From: Sphagnum compactum
Lineage: Eukaryota > Bryophyta > Sphagnopsida > Sphagnales
Length of the DNA stretch: 64,000 nucleotides
Direction: 5' to 3'
NCBI GenBank assembly: GCA_965153455.1
Contig: OZ234494.1
Coordinates: 18,352,001-18,416,000, forward strand
The notes beneath the pieces were generated by a model. It did no database searches. It was not told the origin of the DNA and saw only the letters and a list, made by a program, of their open reading frames with translations. Made by a program: the position numbers and the translations under genes. Of the stretch, positions 46,710-57,740 are shown piece by piece; within the stretch, counting starts at the first letter, position 1, and the number at the start of each line of letters is the position of its first letter.

Positions 46710-49700
46710 CTCAGGCTGTAGCTGCTTCTTCACACTCAGGCAGCTGCACAACAAAGAAACAACATGTTCAGGCTGAAGTGCTGCAAACAAGTTGCTTCTT
46801 TCCTAAATCTCCAACAACCGGTTCCAGATCCTCAAAACCATCAAGCGCATTTTCTCATGAGAGTAGAATCTCATCATGTCCTCCAGCAGCTGCACTGGAG
46901 CTGCTGGAGGGTGCTACAGCAATTTCAGCTACTCAGCTGCATCAATACTCTAGAAATCATCATCATCAGTCTCTTCAAGGAAATTCTATAAGTCATGATA
47001 GAATTCATCCTGCTGGCGCAATTATAAGCGGTGCTGTTGAAGATCATGATCAAAGAGATTTGGAGAGCAGGGAATTACTAGAAACGAGCTGCTGCTGCTG
47101 CAGCAGCAGCAGCAACTTCTTGCAGTCGACTAACACGCAGCAGCTGCAGGATCATCATGATGCTGCTCATGACACCAGGTTTCTCAAACCCATGTAAATG
47201 TACTACAAAAAAATCTGATGTGCATGCAGCAGCAACCTCTATAAATTGACCTGTAGCTGGGAGAATTTATTATTGTGAACACGTGAATTTATGCAGATCT
47301 TCTTCTTCTTCTTCTTCTTATAACATGTGGATGTGTGTTCTTCTTCATGATCTGCAAAGTTTCTCGTCTTGGTTGATGTACTTGATCTCAAGATGATCGT
47401 CAGTGAATTACTTGAATCTCCTCATCAGGCTAGAATTTTTTCATGCAAACTGGAAATAATTACTTTGCAGACAGGCGTCGTTATTTGAAGAATGGAAGCC
47501 TGTGACAAACAATGTTAGCGATTATTCAACCCTCCATCTCACTTGACCCCTCCATCTTACTTGAACCCTCTGTCAGAAGATGGTATGACGATGCATGATG
47601 ACAATATGAATCTGGCGTGTCAGACTGCTTAGGATTTAGAGACTTGGCTTAAAAATACAACATTGATGAAGCTCATTCTGAAGTCGTTGTGTAAATGATG
47701 AGGCTGCAGCTGGCAGATGGAGTACGAGAGTCAGAGTTGAGACGAAGCGAGAATGAGATACAACGACAAGCACGCGTTCTTGCTCAGCAAGCACGTGATT
47801 GTCTTCTTGTTCGGCGACAATGTTAAGATCAATCCTCCAATTCTTTCTTTCTGCAACTAAGTAGCTAGATAGATCAGCCTGCATGGCTCCATAATTTTGT
47901 TTTGGATGCAGTAGATCATGTATGCATGCATTCATGCAGCTTTTGTCGAAGTCCTGCTGGACATAAACGAACCACCTAGCTGCAGCTCATGACGTGTAGC
48001 CTGCAACAGCTCTAGAATCTGAATCTCAGAGCTCTCTAATTATATACAAAGAAGATTTGATCAGTCTAGTATATATTTCCAGGGGGACCAGCTGCATGCA
48101 TGCAGCATGAGATCGACGATCAGATCATCGCTTTAACAACAACAGGGAATTTTGTGTGACTGTTGCATCATCATGTGCAGCTATGCGTGAGAGGCAGAAG
48201 AAATACCTGAAAAGTGTAGAAGGCAGAAAGGAGCTAGATCAGCTCATCCTGAGCCATCAGCTGCCTGAGTTTTGGGATCTAGAGGCTGAACCAGCAGCTC
48301 CGCCTCTTGAGGTCAGCTCCAGATTGAATCCAGTACACCATTGATCATCCATATATATAAATTCCTCATAGATTTATTACCAGGAGTGTCAAGCAGCTTG
48401 ACAGTTGTTGAAGGTCTGGCCCTCGAGAGCTTCAACAATTGTTCTGTTGATCCCTCGGGATCCCTGTAGCTAGCTGCAGAAAATCGGGGTCTTACCAGCC
48501 ATGGATCCAGCTAAACCCTAAATCCCTAAAACCCTGAACCCTTATCCCTAAACCCTCTAAAACCCTGAGACCTATTCCTACTAGCAGCTCCACGCGAAAA
48601 AAGTTGTTGTTTCAATGAAGGTGGCAGTGAGAGAGCCAAACCAGGCGTGGATGCTTCAAGAAAAGGATGGGTCACAACAATATGAGCACATGATGCAGGC
48701 ACAGATCATACATCAAATTCCTGCTCGGGATCGTCTTGTTGAGCAAAGAAAAGGTACTTAGGTTTGGAACTCATGAATATGTATGTTGAACCATCTCTAG
48801 CTGCTGCTGCTGCTTTCACATCAACATGAGGCACACCCGACTTGTAACACAAGTGTAATTTTTACACTAAAACATGATTTTTAAAAAACTGTTGGCTTTT
48901 GATCAACATGAGACACATTGGACTTGTAATATGAGTACAATTTTTGACACTAAAACATGAAAAATCAAGTACAATTGCATTTGCTGAGACTCATGATAGT
49001 TGTGTGAATGCACCCATGAAGTGTGTGGCTACTCAGGTCCTTCAGCAACCTGCTTGTACCAGCTTTTCTCTCTCAATCCCTGGACTTCAAAGTTCAAAAA
49101 ACTAGAACACTAGTAACTCTATTGATTCATACAAGCTGATGTGGTAGAAGTGGACTACAACTCGATGTATTATTTCCTGCAGAGCGCTGTATATTATAAG
49201 CTTTTGTGAAAATTTCTTTCTGCGTGTTTTGCAAGTAGTGTACTTATGACAGTGGAAGTATGTTTTTGTATATTGAAGTTACATTCATCAGGTCTGCCTG
49301 AATTAAATTACTGATCTGGTGCAGCTATACGTGAGCAGCAGAAAATGATGAAACGCCAGCTTAACGAGTTGCAAGATGAACAGAAAAAGTGTCATGAGGC
49401 AGCTGCAGCTGAGAGGCATGAGGTCAATGACCAATTACTCTAGACCATATGTCTCTAATTTCCATCCACCTACCGATGAACTCAGATTGCAAGGATTCAA
49501 GCAAGCTAGTAAATACTATGGACTTGTGATATATATATATCAAAGTTATCCTTAAACTAATCGCCAATTTGTTCTCCATTTTGTTCCCTGCATTAGGGTT
49601 TTATCCCCTCTTCTTGGGTATGATCCATAAAGTCAGTGCCCCAATTGTGTAGAACTGGGTGGGGTTTGGGATTTTGGCTGCAGTTGGATTATAACAGGAG

Positions 49701-50028
49701 TACTGGTTTGTGGAGGGTGAAAGAGGCGTTGCGGAGACCCATCAGCTCTGGTAATCAACTACCCATCACTAGCAGCAGCTTGAGCGTGGTTACTTCAGCT
49801 GGACATCCAAGCCCCAGCTGTACAACCCCACCAAGACCTGCAACAAGCGATCAGAAAGTTCACAAAACTTCGCAGGAAATGGTTTCTGAAATCAGCTGGG
49901 TGGGTCAGATCAGATCATCAGCATGCATCATCATCCTCCATCATCATTAGTTAAATTGCATGACAAAATTATTTTCTGCAGTTAACATTGTAACTCCTGA
50001 TCAGCTATAATCTTTCAAGGCAACATAC

Positions 50029-50071
<43 letters not shown>

Positions 50072-50791
50072 CTCTGTCTTTCAGGGTTCTTAGACACTGT
50101 GATGCACCTAAAAATGGGCCAAAGTTTGATATCCCTACATTCTAAGGTCATGTAGAACTTGGACTATAGAAACATTTCCAGCATAACTGAAGGATCCACA
50201 GCTTGGGGCTTTGCTTTTCACCATGCTAATCTTGACCTTGTGTTTCCAATTTATTATGTTGAATATTTATCATCTTTATGGATGTCATTTAAAGGGCACT
50301 AGAGCCATTATGTGACGACCTGCTTGTTTATTTAATTCAGTACTACTTTGCAGCAGCAGCTACACTGGGATTACTTGAACAATGGTTGAACCCACCCACA
50401 TGCTGTTGCATCTCTATCTAGCTAGCTAAATATTTGCAAAGAAGCTGGGGTTGATTTCAATATAATGTGTTCTGACCCACATGGATTACATGGAGTAGCT
50501 CAAAGTTGACGATTCCCCTTGAGATTAGGCACATATGGTTCAATTTCTTGAGCAAACTTGAAGTGGGTGATCACTACAGGTTCCGGGTCTAATTGTTTTG
50601 TTGTGGCTGTTTGTTTGTTGCCGCTGTTCTAGGCAAACCAACGAAGGGAGATGTTGAGACGAGAGATGGCACAACGGTTGAGGGAGGAACTTGCACTTAA
50701 GCATGAGGATCATGGTACTAGTGGTAATCATCATGTACACAAAAGCAATACTGTTACAGCAGCTGGAAAACATCAATGCTCTTGTTGTTAA
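42528..50791 (+). CDS. CFAP36: CFAP36-like flagellar protein with BART domain
   Basis: Coding exons I could place are 42528-42677, 43102-43199, 43543-43615, 44811 to about 44886, 45141-45211, about 46556-46649, 48181-48311, 48621-48753, 49325-49422 and 50633-50791, roughly 360 residues. The N-terminal part reads WMTDAVTRFLHSPLYSGPLL, NKLAYTTIHENFKQLVDGLI, LGISVTQFVQMLAKHRNEAM, VDDFLLFKEMMQKRNKQL, matching the all-helical BART domain of CFAP36/CCDC104 and ARL2-binding proteins. The C-terminal half is charged coiled coil (AMRERQKKYLKSVEGRKEL, EQRKAIREQQKMMKRQL, NQRREMLRREMAQRLREEL), as in CFAP36. The family binds ARL3-type GTPases and sits in cilia. In plants it should act in sperm flagella. 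Phases match at all joins except the end of exon 4, whose donor I could not fix. The last residues are CSCC. Seed plants without swimming sperm generally lack ciliary genes. Confidence 0.78.
44117..44575. repeat. Four-copy minisatellite, 131-136-bp unit
   Basis: Units begin acacaaattgacaaatcttc near 44117, 44248, 44381 and 44517 and run through gtgtgtttgaaatttcaaa-like, ttaatatgttga, atcaatgttatcaaaact and acatgcacac parts. Identity between copies is high to the eye. The array lies in the intron between exons 3 and 4 of the CFAP36-like gene. Confidence 0.88.
46673..46707. repeat. CAG trinucleotide tract
   Basis: A run of about ten CAG units preceded by ttgcagttg. It lies 25 bp after the donor of the Ala-rich exon of the CFAP36-like gene, so it is intronic in the spliced form. 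If the intron is retained it codes alanine. Confidence 0.85.
47088..47113. repeat. Perfect 26-bp palindrome of CTG and CAG units
   Basis: Thirteen bases gctgctgctgctg are followed directly by their reverse complement. This could extrude a cruciform or form an RNA hairpin in the intron of the CFAP36-like gene. Confidence 0.9.
48512..48572. repeat. Degenerate telomere-like CCCTAAA stretch
   Basis: Several copies of ccctaaa and ccctaaaaccctga-like units occur over about 60 bp in an intron of the CFAP36-like gene. They match the plant telomere unit TTTAGGG on the other strand but are irregular, so this is an old interstitial patch rather than a telomere. Confidence 0.6.
50019..50068. repeat. (CATA)n and (TA)n microsatellite
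   Basis: Four to five catacata units pass into about 14 TA units. The tract lies in the last intron of the CFAP36-like gene. Confidence 0.85.
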
Positions 50792-52500
50792 GAATCAAGA
50801 CCCTTGAAACTAGCTTTACTAGTGCACTTGTCTCATCCCACACTTTTTGTAGACTTTCTAAACTAGAGTACTTGCTTCTAAACTCCTCCAAATTTGTTAA
50901 CTATTTGCAAAGATTATTTGATCCCAAATTTTTGTTTGCAAAGATTTCTTCAGCCTCAAAATTGTATGTACCTGTTGCAAAAATTTAAAAATTATATATC
51001 TCAAGTTTGTGAACTTTGCATTTAGGTTTCATGCTCAAATTTGTGTTTGCAAACATTTCATCATGCAAAGATTTCCTCAAATGTTCTCAAATTTCCCAGT
51101 CTTGCTCTTTATAATTCGAATTTTGTGAAATCTCTTTCTTACTCTTCATGATTTTCTTATTTTTCATATCTTCATGAAGTAGTAAAGATGTGAGTTCCTA
51201 GTGCAAGACTTTATTTCAAAATGAAAAAAGGAGTGGAGGGGGGGGGGCACACAAAATACTTGAGCAAAATGAAACAATGTGAAAAAGAGACATGGTTGGG
51301 AGTTAATTTTCTTACAGAAGACTTAGTAAGAAAAATCATGGGGAAATGTTACTAATATTGTGCACAATCAAAAGAGAATAACTTTTGATCTTCCAAATAG
51401 ATGTGAATGCACAAGATTTAAAAGCTTCAATATTCGAGAAGTTTCATACTTTGGAAATGCTTCTTGATGTTTTTTGCCCCAAGGACACATTCATCATAGA
51501 CTATAGTCCCAAGAGATTGAAACATTATAACATCTCCACTAGTAGCATTATGATGGCCTTCACATATCAATTTGGATGAAGTAAAGCCTTTAAAGAATGT
51601 GACTTGAGTTTGAACTATGAACCTATAAACTTAGCACATGATATAGAGCTCTCCATAGGGGCCAATGAAAAAAAAATGGTCATCTTCTGTTGGCTAGTCA
51701 GAATGGTTGGCCCATGTGATAACATTTTACTAACCCCTCAATTTAGATTGTTGAAGATTGTTGAATATTTCATGTTTTTGGGTGGGGATGGGAAATAATT
51801 TGCACACTATTCTATATGTCCAGTACACATATTGGGTCTGCGCATGGAGATGGGCTTAATGCCCTCAAGTTCATAAGTTTTCCAACTTTTCAAAATTTCA
51901 TATCATATGGACATAGATTGTGTTGCTTGTTGCAAAGTCTCTAGCCAACCCAACAACATATCTAAGATGCTTGCAAAATTGCAATACTTAATGCACAATT
52001 TGCAATTCTATCATTTTCAATTATATCTTCCCTTTTCTACTAGCTTTTAACAACAAATTATTTCCATTGAACTCTTGAAGAAATTTGAAAATCAATGATT
52101 AAATTTGCAACTCATTTATAGTTGTAATGGAAACATGGGACTAAAAATAGCCTAGTTGCTTTGGACAAGTGCTACAAGACAATCATCATAAAAGACATGA
52201 TATGGCCATGAAGTTGAAAATGTAGTCGTAAACTTTACAACTAGGCTAGAATTTCTCATCCATTGCCATGGATGATTCTTAGTATGATGTGAAAACCTAA
52301 TTTGTGAGTGCATTTGTGACTACATTTGGGATAGTCGCATGCTACCAAATGTGCCATTGACAGGTGGTTAAGTTTTAACCACATGGTAATTTCAAAAGCC
52401 TATGGCCATAAAACACATGACAAGTTTTCATTTGGTCAAAAAAATTATATTATAATTAGAATAATTAATTATAATATATCCTAGGTAAACTATAATATGT
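50792..52500. other. Spacer downstream of the CFAP36-like gene
   Basis: Two neighbouring open frames at 51385-51579 and 51604-51798 are separated by one stop region and can be read as one protein-like stretch (FHTLEMLLDVFCPKDTFI, then EPINLAHDIELSIGANEKKM), but I recognise no family. The rest is AT-rich and featureless. Confidence 0.4.
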
Positions 52501-52739
52501 AACTTATTCTAGGCTAATTAACATAGGCTAAGTAGGTAGGTAGGATCCTATTTATTTTGTTGGGGACAAGCCTTTTGATTGGCTCATCCCAAATGGCACA
52601 TGCACTATGTTTATGATTCATACCATGAATCTAGTACATTCCTTCACCTACTTATATATTTACAAGTTTGAAGTTGTAGACAAAAGATATGGGACAATTT
52701 TAATGAAAGGGAAACACTACAACACTATCACATCTTTTG

Positions 52740-53560
52740 TCCCATACAAAAACATTATCATATATGCACACAATAAAATATTTATTGTTTTCAACTATTT
52801 ACTACCTATCCTACTTACTACATATTACCTTGGCTACATACTTACTATCTACTACCTGACCTACATTTGATAAATTAATTATTTAACCTACCTAATTTAT
52901 TTTTTATTATTATTATCAAAACATCATATATCCACATAATAAAATATTTACAGTTTAATTTACATACTACTTACTACTACTTATCCTACTTATCACATAT
53001 TACCTAGGCTACATACTTACTATCTATTACTTAACCTTTTTAATAAATTAATATCCTAGCTTACATTTAATAAATTAATTACCTACCTTACATTTAATAA
53101 ATAAATCATTTAACATAGCTTATTAATTAATCAATTAATACAAAAACATTATGACATATCCACAAAATAAAATACCCTTTTTTTAGTGTAGCTACCTACT
53201 TACTACCTACTAGTACCTATCTTATTTATTACATATTACCTAGGTTACATACCTACTATCTACTACCTAGCTTACTTAATAAATTAATTACATACGCCAC
53301 ATTTAATAAATTAATTTTGTAACATAACTAATTATTTTATCAATTAATACAAAAACATTATGACATATCCATAAAATAAAATACCTCTTGTTTAGCTTAC
53401 CTACCTACTTACTACTTATTAGCACCTATCCTACTTATTACATACTACTTAGATTAATTAATTAATTGATTAAATAACTAACCTAATTAAAATTAATTAG
53501 TTAGTATGAAAACATGACCACATATTCATACAATAAATTAATAGACCTACTTATTACCTA
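52740..53560. repeat. Irregular tandem array, 160-225-bp units, TACCTA-rich
   Basis: The landmark aacattatgacatatccacaaaataaaat recurs in diverged form near 52752, 52921, 53146, 53355 and 53512. Each is followed by tacctacttactacctact-like and ttacatattacctaggctac-like parts and then aataaattaattac. The plus strand is rich in C and nearly lacks G over this interval. Copies are too diverged and uneven for a recent satellite. Confidence 0.7.
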
Positions 53561-54479
53561 TCTCATTTACTACCTACTACCTAATTTACTAATTAATTAA
53601 TGACCTAAGTTACCAACTACCTATCTACCTAGCTTACTTAAATTAACTAGGTCTAACTTTCATAGCCTAACCTATTAGCTACATCTAATAAACCAGCCTA
53701 CTATTACTTATAGATAATTTAGATGTAAGTTAAGCTAAGCTAAGCTACCAATGTACATTGGCCTACTTAGTTTAATGTAACATACTAAACTTAGTTAGTT
53801 TAGTCTACCAACTAAGTTATAATAGCTTTTTTTTAGAACCCTATTAGGTATTAGATATTATATCATGGAAAACCCATGGATAATTCCAAAAAAGACCCAT
53901 GGATGGGTACATTCAAAGGATAATAATTTCATTGAAATAGCAAAAGTTGCCATATGTGGTGTATGTGTTTTTGTTCATGTGGTAGAATATACTGTTGCAG
54001 TTGAAAAACCTTTCATTCGTAGTTGCAAAAATAATTATGTTATCATCCATTGATGAATGCAATCAAAATTGGATGACATTGTTCACTTTTCATCTACATT
54101 TACAATGAAAATCATATTAATCATAAGTTGTAGTCGCAACTATAATTAGAATTTGGTTTAACCTTTCTTGTATTTGCATATGCAATTTCAACAAGTTACA
54201 ACTACATGGACACGTAGGACTAACACACTACTAGTCGTAGAATTAGTTGGTTTGGACATTAGTCACATAGTAGTCATAAAAATATGGTCAGAATGGACAA
54301 CATTTCTTGTAATGGAATTTGAGAGAATCCCATGTTATTGACTTTAACTTGTATGATTCTATTGACATAATATCGAAGGAATGTCAATCAAAAACTTTTT
54401 AAACATTCATTAATACTTCATACCATGACCTTGATTTTTGTAACATTTGACTTCTGGCCCAACCCTTATAAACTTAATG

Positions 54480-56330
54480 ACTTGGGTCAAGAACAATTTA
54501 CAGAGGATTTAGTTATGTTCATATCGAAAGGTGTTTGCCAATGTCACTTGTTGAAAATCCTTGAACATCTCATGATGCAACAATATGATAGAATGTGAAT
54601 TCCATTTCACAAACTACTTGTCCAAGAACACTTGCCCAACATGTTAACTAAGGTGATGGAACAATTACACAATGTGCAAATACCATTGCCTCTTTTGATC
54701 TTATCTTCGGATGTCTAGAACAAAGTTTGATACATTTGCGCTTGTGATAAATCTTTCAATGAGGATTGAGTGCCTTGCCATGTTGTAGATGGTTTGTTTG
54801 AGGCTTGACACTTTTAGAACAACATTGGTTGATCAAATTGAATCTTGGTTAGTTGAGTATTAATTCACTAATAAGATTATAGTTTACATCAAGGATGAGG
54901 GCACAAACTTGAACATTTCTTTTGTTGCTTTGATCACTATTGTGTCCTATGCACCAATTTAGCTTGTTTCACCTCTCAATGGTATATGTTTTGGCTATGT
55001 GATGTCCAACGTATGTTAGTATGCCACAAATGATAGTAAGATTGGGGTTGGGATGAAGGAAATTAGTTTGGTTAAAACTTAGTCTAATTTATAAAAAATA
55101 ATTACATGGACAAAAAGGTCTAGCAAGGGCAAGAATGGGAATTACTTGCAAGGAGATTGGCTTGAGGGCACAAAAATTGAAAACACCTATCAAACCAAGT
55201 TTGCTTCCAAGGTTGTTTTGTTTCAAGAAATGTTGGAATTTTTTCTAGCCATTAACCTCTGTTACACCCAATAGACTTTTAGGTTGCAAGCTTAAGTACC
55301 TTTGAACTCCACATAGGAAATTGCAAGAGTTGAAATTATTTAATGCCAAAATGGGCCTTGAGATCATCAATGTGTTGGATCCCTTTTTGGCATTTGCAAT
55401 CACCTTCAACCATGTTACTACACACAACATGTGTGCCCTAGTCCAACTAGATCCACATTTTGAAAGCCTTTAATGTGTTATGAAATATATAAGTAGTGAT
55501 AGGTAAAAAAGTATGATGAACAAGTTTCGATGCCTCTCTTAATGAAGGTGGTCAAACATCTGAACCTTAAGTGTGTAGCAAGCTCTACCCCTTTAACCTC
55601 CATCATTGTTGACTCCTTGTGGGGATTTATTCAAGTTTTTTCAACTAAAGAAGCCAATCTCTCTTGGTGAAAACTGAATTATCATTATATCAACAAATTG
55701 CTATGAATGAGAGTGATTGAAATGACCTTTACAATGGTGGAAAGATCGTGAAAAGTAGTTTCCTATTATTGGATTCTTTGCTTGGAAATTTTTGGGTATT
55801 CTAGAAACTCAAATTGAAATTGCTCCAAGATTTTTAATGTTGTTGACATATTGATGAATTGTGATGGTGTCACTTGCGAATGTAAAACTTGGTCAAGTTG
55901 GTAATGACATTCATGAAGAATTAGCCAAGTGATGCGATGATGAGATGTGTTGTTGCTTTGAAAGGGATGGAGGAATTCTGATTGTTCTTGATAATGGTGT
56001 CAACCAACTTCCAAGACTAGTAATCTAGTATTTGTGTTTGAACGATTGGGCTACCCCACCAAGCTCGATGCCCTTCACAAAGTTTTGTTCTTGAAACATA
56101 TCACTTTTGGAAAATTTCAACACTTATATAAATAATATAATTAATGTTATATTGACCAAGTTATTACAACAAGCAAATATCAATGTTTTTCTTAACGATC
56201 TAGTGTTAAAGTGGTTACACTTTGTTAGAAAATGGTGATTTAAAATAGAGCTTTTCGTATTTTCTATTTGCCAAATCATAGAACCCTCTTTGTTTTTGGG
56301 GGAAGATTGCCAATCTAATTTATAATTTAT
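54480..56330 (+). pseudogene. hAT-type transposase relic
   Basis: Broken frames on the plus strand preserve hAT transposase blocks in order: KLLVQEHLPNMLTKVMEQL (about 54625), FDTFALVI-like, VYIKDEGTNLN (about 54890), FGYVMSN, YATNDSKIGVGMKEISLV (about 55020-55070), TWTKRSSKGKNGN, TKFASKVVLFQEMLEF, MGLEIINVLDPFLAFAITF, and near 55730 the C-terminal dimerisation-like WWKDREK, FPIIGFFAW and LETQIEI. In one frame the stops at 54960 (TAG), 55017 (TAG), 55080 (TAG) and 55092 (TAA) are all one C-to-T step from Gln codons. It is inactive. Terminal inverted repeats were not found by eye. Family assignment is from memory of motif order. Confidence 0.6.
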
Positions 56331-57740
56331 TTTTAAAAGATCACCAGATGTTTGAACTAAGTTCTAATAGGGCATTCAAGTTTTTTCTACTTTTATTTTT
56401 TGTTTGTAGCCATATTTGCTTTGATTGTCTTATTTCTATTTAGTAGTTCAAAAAGAAAATGGCCCATCCCCCAATCTGCCCCCACCCAATATGAACTCCA
56501 AATTTTTTAATATATAAAATTAAAAAAATCTTTCCCCCCTATGACCAACATAAGTAATAAATATGTTTTTAAAATAAAAACTCAGATGGGTACAAAAAGG
56601 TTCTTTTATCAAGGTTTTTGTAAGACCTCTTAAAAACACATGCCCTTAACAATGTTTTACAAAGTCGGGTCTTTGCCAAGTCTTTAAAGCTTTGATAAGA
56701 CAAGCTCTTGAGGATCTAAAATGAGAATAATGTTTTGCAGGCTCACACATGTGTTACCGGAATGTACAAGCAGCAATCACAACTAAGAATGCATATTGAT
56801 TATTTCTAATAATTAAAAAAACTTGAAATTTTTTTTTCCTTTCAAATGAAAATAACACAATTTAAATATGAAATGATTATTGACCTGGGTTTTTGAGAGA
56901 GACTCTAAATTGTTATTCTCCCCAGGTAGGGTCTGGTCATGTATATTTAAAATTTTTAAATCAGCAATTATCAAGTGAGGTGGGTGTTAACTTTCAGAAA
57001 ATGTCGGGTAGAAGTAAGATGTGAGTTTTTTGAAAAAATAAAACCCAATGAGTATGCATATATATATATATATCCAATTTGATACCCAATCAATACCTAG
57101 TGCAAAAACAAATACCCACCCGACACCGGATATTACCTTTACTCCTTCAAAATGAAAGCAATGTTATGTTTACTTACACATACTAAGATCCCTCCCACTC
57201 TTAATGAGTAGGCATGACCTATGTATGTCTAGGTTGATGATAACCTTGTGCTTGTGCTTTACCATGGACCCCCCACCCTGGGGTTTTACCCTACACTTCA
57301 CAATGCATAACTCTTTTATATCCACATTGTGAAGGACATGTCTCGAGCCAAACAACACAATCTAAAGTTTTGCTTTGTTTTAGCATCGACAAATATATAT
57401 ACGTATTACAAAGCTTTACATTGTTCATCATTTACACGTATTATTAGATAGTTATCAAGGTGCTACTGAATCTACTACATACATCAAATTGCTATTTTTT
57501 CCCTCCCCTAAGCTTCGTGATTGCAAGTGGATTGAATGGCTGCTCATTCACATGGATGATTGGTTTTCAACTTCATGAATATGATGACTTGCAAGGATTG
57601 AAGCTTTGGAAAACAAGATTACAAAGTCCTATTAAGCACAAAGCCCAACAATCTAATAAGGGGAGTTGCTAGTAAAGCCACAGCCCAATGTCCACAACAC
57701 TCAACATACCTATATACAAGGGCAAGACTAATGGGCAAGA
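56331..57740. other. AT-rich spacer
   Basis: No coding signal recognised. A (TA)n tract lies at about 57058-57073. Confidence 0.55.

Noticed and set aside
46584-46790. Leu-rich minus-strand frame opposite the CAG tract
   Set aside because: It is the complement of CAG repeats and has no signal or family match.
48512-48572. True telomere array
   Set aside because: Units are irregular, short and inside an intron; only an interstitial telomere-like patch is supported.
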